A stretch of 64,000 bases of DNA, taken from positions 8,173,001-8,237,000 of the forward strand of contig OX621249.1 in assembly GCA_951640165.1 (NCBI GenBank), given 5' to 3'. The position numbers and the translations under genes are program-made. Below, one piece after another: positions 33,001 to 45,000 of this stretch. This DNA comes from Pseudoips prasinana. Lineage: Eukaryota; Arthropoda; Insecta; Lepidoptera; Nolidae. Under the pieces are notes generated by a model. It was not told where the DNA came from. It ran no database searches and was given only the letters and a program-made list of their open reading frames with translations. Numbering within the stretch: position 1 is the stretch's first letter; each line of letters opens with the position of its first letter.

Positions 33001-36000
33001 TAATTTAATTTTATAATTTTCTAATTTGTTTAATAATGCCCTACGTTCTTTACTTAGTTCAAGTATGTATTGTTTTAGCTTGTCACTACATAAGGAATTA
33101 ACGCTTGGCTGGCAGTCTACACAGTCATCGCCAGTCAAATAAATGGTCACCGTTGTATTAATAGGGAGACCCACCGGACCACAACTGGCCAACTCGTCAT
33201 ACAAGCTCTGATTAATGGAGGCTACTGGACAAGTTGTGTTTTTTACATAATTTGACAACTTCTCATTACAATTAATTAATTCTAATTCAAGATCTCTAAT
33301 TTTGAACAGTGCTTCTTCATATAACACTCTACACTTATCAAAAGACTCTGTCTCCGCATGCAGTCTGTCTCGCTCTTCAATAGTAGACTCTAGTTGGTGG
33401 TTGAGTTTCACAAGTTCTCTTTTCAGTGATGTGTTACTATCAATGACCCTTTTTATCTCTATCTCATTCTCCTCACGCTCCTGTTCATATTAATACAATA
33501 AACAATAATTATATATATATATATTATTAGATAATTATTTTTAATATATTAGATATTATTAGATAATTACAATAAACCCAGGACGGATATTTGTGTGCAT
33601 GAACATGTCTGTTTGTCATCATGTGAGTAAGTATAATGTATTTACAAAAGAAAAAATAGTAGCTTAAAGTAGAAAACTTCACAACTTTGAAATCCGTTTG
33701 CCGCATAGAAATGGCTCATTTAAGATCACCTGTATTGAGAATATCCTATGAATATTATAAACGCAAAAGTTCGTGAGTATGGATGCATGGATTTTTGTCA
33801 CTCTTTCACGCAGTAACTACTGTACGGATTTTGATGAAACTTTGTAGTAATATAGCTTATATATCCGGATAACACATAGGGTCTAATTTTAACGCTGAGG
33901 AAACCGCGGGATACAGCTAGTATCCTATATTATTTTATTTTTATTATTCAGTTCCGAAGCACGGGGGCGTTATGTAGTAGCGGACGACCCCCTTAACAAC
34001 TGCACCACACGAGTTTTCTATAATATGTGTACTTAAACAACATAAGTATTGAATAACAATTGCCAACCAATAAATATTTTCCAACATAACATCTGCAAGA
34101 TATCAAAGAATCGTATGCTCTACATTTGTACATTATTGGACTCAAAGAAATTCATATTAAATTTTCAATAAAACAGGTCAAACTTCCATCAGGCATTGGT
34201 TCTCAAATGTTTTAGACGTTAAACAAAATTGAATTATTCCCTTCTTGCTCCTTATTTATAACTAGCTGTGCCCCGCGGTTTTACTCGCGTTAAATTTTAT
34301 AAATTATCACAGCTCCTCCCCCGTAGGTGATAGCGTGAGAATATGTAGCCTATATGTTGACCTGACCTCTTAGTAATATTCATGCATAATTTGAAGTAAA
34401 TCCATGCAGTACTTTTTGAGTTTAGCCCGGACATACATACAGACAAACAGACACACAGACAAATATTCTAAAAACTATATTTTTGACTTCGATGTCTACT
34501 ATAGATCACGCCCCAAGTATCCTTTTTAAAAAATATTCAATGTACAGTTTTGATTTTCCTACGATTTTATTATATGTATAGATTGAATAGTGCTTCTGGC
34601 TAAATTATCACTATCATAAGCCGGGTTAGCCAACACGGCTGTAAAGAGGTCAGATGTAGGGCGGCTTTGCGTGCTCTCTGTGGTACAAGGTATAATACCA
34701 TCAACTTCTAGACTCCGGGCTGATATTAATTCTTTTACCAATCATTCTTAGTATATCGTTTTGGCCTGACATGGGATTTTTTTTTTAAATAAATAAAAAA
34801 GGTTTCACGTAGACTTTAAAAAAGCGCTTGTAAATAGTCAGGACATGTTAGTAGTAATATTGTTGTATACATTATTTACAAATACAAATCCGTTTATTTG
34901 CAAGAATGTAGTTTACAGGGTATGGTCTTAAATTAAAATGGTCCATTTACATTCTACCTTTCTGTTTTGGTGTGCAAATGTTTGGCTTTTATACAGTAAG
35001 TAAGTATTCTAATATTTTGCAAGCAAGCAACTCATTACTAATTGTTGAATATTATATCATAATTAATTATTTGATGTCACGGTCCCATTAATAATACTAT
35101 GTCAAATTCAGTGATATTAATAATAATGAAATAATAAAAAATATCAATTGATTTTAATTTAATAACATCGTAAATAATTAATCATATTATTTCTAGTAAC
35201 ATAGAATTTATAATTTGAACCTTCGTATCTACTGTTATCGTTCGTATAGCGGTAGCGTGTTCACCCGCAGAGAACGAGGTCTTGGGTTCAAATCCCGGGT
35301 CGGGCCATAAGTTATCTTGGGACTTTACTGTAAAAAGAAAAATTTCACAGCATCAGCCCGAAGTCTGGGAGTTGGCGATATCATACCCCCGTGCCTCGGA
35401 GAGCACGTAAAGCCGTCGGTCCTGTACCTGACCTCTTTCCGGTCATGTCGCTAGGCGTCCCATCGGATCATAAGAGTGATGGATAGAAAGTGCTCCTGTG
35501 TTTTCGCACACACTTGTGCACTATAATATGTCCCGGGCAGATGGCTAATCTCTATTGAGACTGGCCGCCGTGGTCGAAATTCGACTAGAAGAACCTTATT
35601 ATTATCTACGGTTGAATGCCGAGAGATCAACTTGGCAGTCAATAGCAATTCTCATCGCATAATACTTATAATCTCTCAGTTGGGGCGCATTGGATCCGGC
35701 GGTAGCATTAAAGCGCGACCGTCGTTATTAACACAAGGTCCGTCATAATAATAATACCTTAATATAGACAGAACCATTGACAATATGTAGTAAAAATATT
35801 AGACTTAAACTAGATAATTAAACATAATCTCTTGACAATAACTTGATACGAGTTAGCTAAATATAATTGCTATAATAAAATAATTTTTATTAATGTTTTC
35901 GTACAATGTGTACCTAAATATCTATGTTACTAGAAATAATAATGTATACAACTATATTACTACAAACATGTTCTGAATATTTACAAGCGCTTTTTTAAAG

Positions 36001-39000
36001 TCTACATGAATAAAAACCTTTTTTATTTTATTTTATAGCTTCGCATGTAAAGCGCGCTTGTGCCAAGTTGAGAACCATTACCACGTTTTCCTACTATAAA
36101 TAGCAGAAGTAAAATAGTAGGTACTTTCTAGTGATCACGTCCCCGCATTTTGAGAAACGACATAGCCCGCAGGCATTATATGCATATACGACTACTACTC
36201 GACTTCAATACTACAATTTTATTGTCTTCCTTTGCAAGATAAATATTTATTATATTTATTTGCCGATATAATATCATTTCCGGAGGAATAGAGAAAATAA
36301 ATAAAAGTATTCAGAGTCATATTAAAATTATATATTATGGGCGCATTGGATCCAGCGGTAGCATTAAAGCGCGACCGTCGTGATTAACACAAGGTCCGTC
36401 ATAATAATAATACCTTAATATAGACAGAACCATTGACAATATGTAGTAAAAATTTAAGACTTAAACTACATAATTAAACATAATCTCTTAACAATAACTC
36501 GATACGAGCTAGCCAAATAGCATGCCTATAATAAAAAAAATATATAAATGTTTTCATACAATGTGTACCTAAATATCTATGTTACTAGAAATAATAATGT
36601 ATACAACTATATTACTACAACCATGTTCTGACTATTTACAAGCGCTTTTCTAAAGTCTACGTGAATAAAAACCTTTTTTATTTATTTATTTATTTTATCT
36701 CCCAAGTCCTGCTTTTTAGAAACTAAATAACTTAGGTACTTTACTGTAACGTAAGCGCAGTGGCTACTTACTTATCGTATGGACAGTGGTTACCCTAGTG
36801 TCAGAATCGTTCAAGCCACCCAGTAGGCCTCTGACATGGCTTAACGATTGTTTTCTAATGACTATAACCGGGACCGACAGCTTAACGTGCCCTCCGAAGC
36901 ACGGAGACGCTCAGAAATCCAACCACTTTAGTTGTCACCCATCTATGGACTGACTGGACTATATTAATATTCAAAGACATATTACTGATATTTATAAAAT
37001 ATACCGCTTGGGAAGATGAACATAGGTAATTTAAGAACATTACACTATACGTACCTATGTGGGCATTGGTAAAACTAGTCACCTAGGCTCGCTACTAGCT
37101 CGGTGCCCTCATGTTTCAGGTTTGAGTCCGGCACAGAACAATTATTTGTGTTACGCATAAATTCTTGTGATTCTGGGCGTGCTTTGAGCTTACATTACAC
37201 GTTTGTAAAGTCCACCCCGATACACAGATTGAATTCATCAACATGTTTTATTGAAGTTATACTTCTTTTGGCGCGATGGAGAAAAATGATGAGAGTGAAT
37301 TTTTACGATTTTAGAGAATTTTTACGATGCGCGCGCACCTGCGCGCGCATCGTAAAAATAACAGCATGAAGTTAGTTCTAGGTGGTACGAAAATTGATAA
37401 CTATGTTCAAGTTGTATATTAAGAAGTATAACTTCTAACGCGTGTACATAAGTAGGTACACACAAGTTTTTTTTTTTTTCAACGCTTTATCTTTACAATA
37501 TAAAACTTGAGAGGTGTCAAGGGACACCCGGATGGAACGAAGTTATTTTTTACTAGCTGTGCGCCGCGGTTTTACCCGCGTTAAACTTTATAAATTATGA
37601 CACCTCCTCCCCCGTAGGTAGGCTATATGTTGACCCGACCTCTAAATGATTTTCATGCATAATTTGAAGTAAATCCATGCAGTACTTTTTGAGTTTAGCG
37701 GGACATACATACAGACAAACAGACACACTGACAAAAATTCTAAAAACTATACTTTTGACTTCGATGTCTACTGTAGATTACGCCCCAAGTATCCTTTTAA
37801 AAAAATATTCAATTTATAGTTTTAACTTTCCTACGATTTTTTTTCATTAGGCTGACATGATGATATAAATCTCGTAAAACAACTACTTTGAATTCAATAG
37901 AATAATTTATTTAAGATCATCGTTATTTTCTTTCTACAACAATATTATATTTACAGTCTGTTTCTGTGGCACCCAATTCTAAACCTAACAATATTTTCTA
38001 CCAATTTGATAGAGACATTCAATTGAATATGACAGCAACACGTGTGATATTCACGTTGGTATTCAATATATTCCAACTCTGTATCGCAAACGAGTCACCT
38101 GACCTCCGTAGAAGCCAATTTGCAAAATTGCTACGTGGGACGATAACTGGTATTGAACAATACATATAAAGACATTTTATAACAGGTATTTTTAGACTCT
38201 CAGTGCCTTTTGTTTAGCATTTGAAAGTTCGACTTTATTATGTGCCATCTATTGGCAAAGCCATGATAACTTTACGTCATCTATACATAATATATTATAT
38301 ACATATAATAAAATTATATAAATACATGTAATAAAATCGTAGGAAAGTCAAAACTGTACATTGAATATTTTTTAAAAAGGATACTTGAGGCGTGATCTAC
38401 AATCGATATCGAAGCCAAAAATATAGTTTTTAGAATTTTTGTCTGTTTGTCTAGTTGTCTATATGTATGACGGGGCTAAACTCAAAAAGTACTGCATGGA
38501 TTTACTTCAAATTTTTCATTTAATTTCATTTTTTTTCATGGATCAGGTCAATATGTAGGCTACATATTATCACGCTACCACCTACGGGGTAGGAGCTGTG
38601 ATATTTTATAAAATTTAACGCGGGTAAAACCGTGGGGCACAGCTAGTGTACAATATATGTATATCATATTATTATACAGTTTGTCATGTACCTACACAAC
38701 TACACTGTATCTGTAAATAATTAAAAAAAGTTTGTAAAAATTATAAATATCAAGTACCAGCTCGGAATTTGCTTGTTGGCGGCGATCATAAATAAATAAA
38801 TAAAAAAGGTTTTTATTCACGTAGACTTTAAAAAAGCACTTGTAAATAGTCGGTACATGTTTGTAGTAATATAGTTGTATACATTATTATTTCTAGTAAC
38901 ATAGATATTTAGGTAGGTACACATTGTATTGATTGTATGAAATCATTTATAAAATTTATTTTATAATAGCAATGATATTTAGCTAGCTCGTATCAAGTTA

Positions 39001-42000
39001 TTGTCAAGACATTATGTTTAAGTTTAATTATCAGAATTTATAGTTTTAGCTATATTTTTACTACATATTGTCAATGGTTCTGTCCATATTAAGGTATTAT
39101 TATTAAGACGGACCTTGTGTTAATAACGACGGTCGCGCTTTAATGCTACCACCGGATCCAATGCGCCCCAACTGAGAAGACCCAGCGAAACAAACTCAGT
39201 GGGTCATCACATCTTAGTTGTGTGCTGCCATATAAATTGTGTATGTGTGTGTCTTTACAGTATATCCTCATAGCTCCTTCTATGTAACATATCTTAGACA
39301 TTCCAGACAGCATGATCTCTGCTTAACCAAGATTGCTATCCTTTACATAGTACCCTAGTATTAAGCTGGTAGATCATGATGAATTGAACAGATTAAATTC
39401 ATACACTTGAATATCTAAACCACTATTCCGGTAATAATTGAATCCAATCTGGAGCTGAAATTGGAATTATCGAGTACCTACTAAAGTAGAAGAGTGGTAT
39501 TGTAAATATGTCACCAGCAAAAAGAAATTAAGCGGCACAATAGCGGCGGTATATCTCAAAAATTTATCTACTTTTAAATCCCTGGAAATATAAATTTACT
39601 TCCCTTGCTATTTCATAATTTTTCCCCCATTCTTATTGGGATATGCCCCTAGTCTAACTTAACATAAACTATTTACCATGCCGGCCATGGCGACTTGTAA
39701 GTAAAGCAACATTTAGCACGTAATTTTATAACATGTATGTAATCAATATATTAGTGTATGTTTTGTAGGTTGTCCTAAATAAATAACGGTTACGGAGATT
39801 TGACTTCGAACCACTTGTCTACCAGAAAGTAAGGTAAGTTGGGCTAAGTGTCAGATTGTAGTAATACCTTGGCCCAACGGCTTCGCTGTCTCTCCGAGGT
39901 ACGGCCCCAAGCAACTAGACTTCAAATCAGATCTTAGCTTTAAGACAAAGTATTGTTTGGTACAGGAAACGAAGACGCAACTTCCCGAGCGCAAGGCTGG
40001 CAACGTATACCGCAAAAATACATAGGTTAAAATGATTGAGATGATTAATTTTAATCCATTGAAGACATATAAAATAATAATAATATCTGGGGACAATGTC
40101 ACACAGATCATCCTAGCCCCAAACTAAGCAAAGCTTGTCCTATGGGTACCAGGTGACGATATACATACTTATATAGATAGATAAATACTTAAATACATTG
40201 AAAACATCCATGACTCAGAAACCAATATTCGTGCTCATCACACAAATATTTGCACTTACCGGGATTCGAACCCAGGACCACCAGCTTCGTAGGCAGGAGC
40301 ACTACAAACTAGACTATGGTGACCGTCTATCTAAAATTAGGGCAATAATCATCATCAACCGAATATCGTCCACAACTGGACATAATAATATGCCTCCCTC
40401 AAAGGTTTCAATAACGTTGCCATTCGGACAGGTTTGCCGTAGTCACCCCGCAGTTAGGCGGTAGTAAGTTCACATGGATGAGGCACTGCGGCCGACTACG
40501 AAGAAATTTACGACACCCACGGGATGGTATTGGGTTGGCTCTATTATTTTAATCCGGTTATTCTTTCCGAAAACCACACATGGCTAATAGAACAATATAA
40601 CGGAGATAATAAAACAATTTCCACAATAAAAGTAATTTGAACTAAATTAAATATAGCAAAATAACAGCGTCTGAAAACAACCTCGCCTATTCAATTATGA
40701 GTTGCTCTTCGTTGCAGATAATGCAATTGTGTCTGTGTATTTCTAGGTAAAGATTGCTTTTGTTGCTTACGTAACGTGCAGGTAGGAAGGTTTCAGTGGA
40801 AGGTTTTCTGATTGGCGGTTGGTTCCACAATTTCCGAGAGTGTTTATGTAGTTCAATATTTATTCAAATCTGCATTTGCAACTTTAAGTTTGTATAGGTA
40901 CAGATAGTTCTCTACGTCAAAAGAAAAAACTTGAGAGGTGTCAAGGGAGACCCGGATGGAACTAAGTTATTTCTTATTATTTATTATGTCCAAAAAACCT
41001 GTATACACTCAACAAAAATAATCGTCGCGACACCACACTGTTCTGTGTTTGCTTTCTATAAGAGAAAGAGAGAGAGAGACAGACAGAGACAACAAGCGCA
41101 CGCCGCACAGCTGCAAAAAGTGTCGTGACAACTTTTCGTAAGATTTTTTTCCGTCTAGCCCCCTTTCACAACGCTTCGTTCCAAAAGTATTTCCTTGGAT
41201 AATTATGTTATCTAACAGCAGTAATTACAACATAATATATTAATTACAGGACACGGGACATGACGCAGCGTGGACAGGCCCCCTACAAGATGGACTGATG
41301 ATCTTGTGAAGGTCGCTGGAAGCTGCTGGATGTGGGTAGCGCAAGACCGGCAATTATGGAGAACTTTGGGGGAAACCCTTGTCCAGCAGCGTCTTTCGCT
41401 TGATATGATGACGATTATTATATTCATTACAAACTTTGGCTTAAGATTTTTTATATTTGTATCGATACAAATGGCAGACGCAGTTATTCTCGTAGCTTCA
41501 TAGGAGAAATTGTAGATTTAATTTCTAACATGTTTCCTATGAAGCTGTTAGAATACTTTAAAAGCTACATGAGGCACGCATAACCGTTTCTCACCGGTCG
41601 GTCACTGGTTTTTAAGTTTAGTACAGACGGCAGCACATCAAGCTACCCCGATTTGTCGAATTTCCCCAATTGAAAGTGAACCTTGTACTTTTGTTATAAA
41701 GATGAAAATCTGTAAAAAAAATTGACAGATTGGGGTAGCTGGATGTGGTGGCGTCTGTACTTAAACATGTAGTATGTCTATAAATGGGTGACCGCCAACA
41801 CGTTTAAATTTTTGGTTATCACAAATATGATAAATAATTGGTATGTGTCTATATTTAGAAATAGTTGGAACAGATTAAGGGGTTGCCATTTTACGATAAT
41901 TTTGGAAAAACGAGTAAAGACCCGAAGGGGTGTATGAAATCCCACGCAAGTAATTAACTCCTTAAAATAGGCAGAAACAAGACGCTTTAATGACATTAGT

Positions 42001-45000
42001 GAGTCTCTTTAACCACTTATATACAACTATAACCGACGAGATTGAAAGGTAGGAGAAGGATTGAACGGATTGCTTTGAATTACTTGTTACTTTGAAGGAA
42101 ATGGGTTTTGATGCACACCATGTCGATAGGAATTACACCTTAAATCATATGTACTAAGAACTATTTCCCAGAAATTACATTACCACCGATAAGCTTCTGA
42201 ACGGTTCGAATGAATCTATCAATATGGAACCTAAATGCAATGAGGGATGTCTGACGAAGGTTTAATGGTTGATTAATTACGTTTAAGAATTAGTGCCTTA
42301 AGTATTTGGGATTAATTTGGTAGATGTTGGTATTACTATATCGTTTTATTAGCTTACCACACCAGCAAGCGATAAATATATATCTTACCGTTCGTTTTAC
42401 ATAGAAACAAGTATAAATGAAAATAGCCCTGATTTTGATTAGCAGCAAAAATATGAGATGCGACGATATTACTACAACGTTCATGTGTTATTATATAATG
42501 TGTTTTTTTTTTCATATAATATCAAGGCAAACGACTAGTGGGTCTTCTGATGGTAACTGATCAGCGCACCGCACATGGACACACTCAACACCAGAGGAGC
42601 CCCATGTGTAAAGTAGATTCGCTTCTTTAAAGAGGTAATAAGCAGTAAAAAGATTCTGGAGAACACACACAGTAGCAGACAACCATTCATCGAAGTAATA
42701 TGGATGAAGATTCCACTTTAGGCGAGAGGGACTCTGGTATAAGTTCCAATAATTCCTCTGAACAATTCCCGTTAAAAATTGTTGTCCCAGAAAAATAAAA
42801 AACCGGCCAAGTGCGAGTCGGACTCACCCATGAAGGAAGAGTTCCGCAGCAGCAAGTATTTCAGTTGATTAAATGAAAGGTAAATTGCGGTTTACGATTT
42901 TGACGCATTAAAAAAAACTACTTAATTTCGTTCAAACCAATTTTCGTTGTTAGTTTACATGGTAATGGACATCGTATATTTTTTTTAGTTTTATCATTCT
43001 ATTATTTTAGAAGTTACAGGGGGGGACACTCATTTTACCATTTTGGACGTGTCTCTCGTGCAAACTATTCAGTTTAGAAAAAAAATATACTAGGAACCTC
43101 AATATCATTATTGAAGACCTATCCATAGATATGCCACATGTATGGGTATGATAATTTTTTTTTTTGAGTTTCAGTGCTATGTATGGAGAACCCCCAAAAT
43201 TATTGTTCTTGTTCTATTTTTGTGTGAAAATCTTAATTTTACGACACATCAGAATACACACACAGAATACATCTACTTACCAATTTTCAACAGTACAGCT
43301 CTTATAGTTTCGGAAAAAAATAGCTGTGACATACGGACGGACAGACAGACAGACATGACGAACCTATAAGGGCTCCTTTTTTGCCATTTGGCTACGGAAC
43401 CCTAAAAATAGATAACTACTCATTGTATTAACAGGCATACAATGTGTAAAAAGTTTAGACTCTACATTTAATTAAAAGCTTCATTAAGGTGCTGCATAAA
43501 TAACAAAACAGCTGCACTAGGTAATTCAACAAAAAGGTCATTTCATAAAGAAATTAAGTGATGCTTAATTTCTTTAATATATACATTTCCAGTATAAGCT
43601 GATCCCGCATTGTACAGGATTTCCATACAACGAGAGAGGTCAGCATATTGTAAATGTATAGCTTGATAAGTAGCCGTGTGTACAATTATAAATTACTGAT
43701 ACCAAAAGATGTACATATAACTTAACGATACAATACAGTAAAAAATTATGAATCCAATGATGAAAATGATAAATGTAAAAAGTTACCGAATAAATGAATC
43801 TTGAATTTGAATAGCAGAGCTAACTGTTAACATAAATAAATATATATTTTTAACATAGAATATAACGCAGAGACGAGACGCTTAAGCTCTCGTAATTTTC
43901 TTTTAGAGTATTATTATTTTAGTATCTTTGTTTTTAGATTTTAGTATTTTATTGTTCAATAACTAACCTAAAGTTTTAAGCGACACTGCCAATTTTAATA
44001 AATGTGATGACAGTTACATATCGCTAAGTTCATTTAAATAAAAAATAAAATATTAATAATACTGTCCTTATGTTAATAAATACTGTCCTTGCGTAAAATA
44101 AAACTATATAACCGTTAGGAAACCACTCCAACTATAATAACATCATTTTGGAAAAGAGCCGATAATTTAACACTGCTGGGCCAATATTAACCATTGCAAG
44201 GAAATTGGCTTTCAAGTGAAAAAAACCGCATCGAAATCGGTCCATCCGTTTGAGAGCTACGATGCCACACACACACAAACAGACATCGACGTCAAACTTA
44301 AAACACTTCTCTTTTTGCGTCGGGGGTTAAAAAAAGAAACAAAATTCAGGGAGAGAGAAATAAATAATATTCACGGTCATCTGATCCCAAATTATGCACC
44401 AAGTTTGTCTGATCCCAAATTATGCACCAAGCTCGTACTATGGAAATCAGATAACTGATACCTGTACTACTTACATTTACTACTTATTCTTTTGTAAATA
44501 CTTACTTATAACTACACCCATATACAGGATAAACAGACATGTTCATGCACACAAATATCTGTCCTGGGTGGGAATCGAACCCACGACCTACGGCTTGAAA
44601 GGCAAGCATTTACCAAACACACCATCTGGCCCGTCTCATCTCTCTCTCCGCGATTTCAAGTTGAAAAGCGTGACGAAAACATTTTTGTTTAAATCGCTTT
44701 TTAAGTTTTGATGTAGATAAGCTTCGAACTACAATTTGTTATTAACTAGCTGTTATAAAGTTTTACCCGCGTTAAACTTTATAAATTACAGCCTATGTGT
44801 TAATCTAGGGTGTCAGCTAACTCCATACCAAATTTTATTAAAATCCGCTCCAGTCGTTCAGACGTGAAGAAGTAAGAAACATACATACACACTCACACAT
44901 TCACAAACTTTCGCATTTATAATATTATGGTGATACTGACCCTCAATATTGCTGTCGTTATAGAAGATAATATTTCTAATCTCAAAAATGGGAAATCATA

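Larger units (their letters stand above)
28586..33487 (-). mobile_element. CR1-type LINE, 5'-truncated (copy 1)
   Basis: About 4.9 kb on the minus strand in intron 2 of the glucuronyltransferase gene, same orientation as the gene. Order 5' to 3': ORF1 (33487-32182), APE endonuclease (32179-31326), reverse transcriptase (31325-29281), 3' UTR (29280 to about 28610) and an AAAATAAAATAAA-type tail at 28586. The start of ORF1 is missing. An esterase-like ORF1 with APE endonuclease fits the CR1/L2 side of non-LTR elements; clade is inferred. Copy 2 is at 50661-52200, and UTR-only copies are scattered through the window. Confidence 0.85.

Noticed and set aside
32182..33487. Host coiled-coil gene
   Set aside because: Position directly upstream of endonuclease and RT in the same orientation shows it is LINE ORF1.
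41062..41100. CRISPR-like or tandem repeat array
   Set aside because: Plain GA-rich microsatellite; no spacer structure. The genome is eukaryotic.
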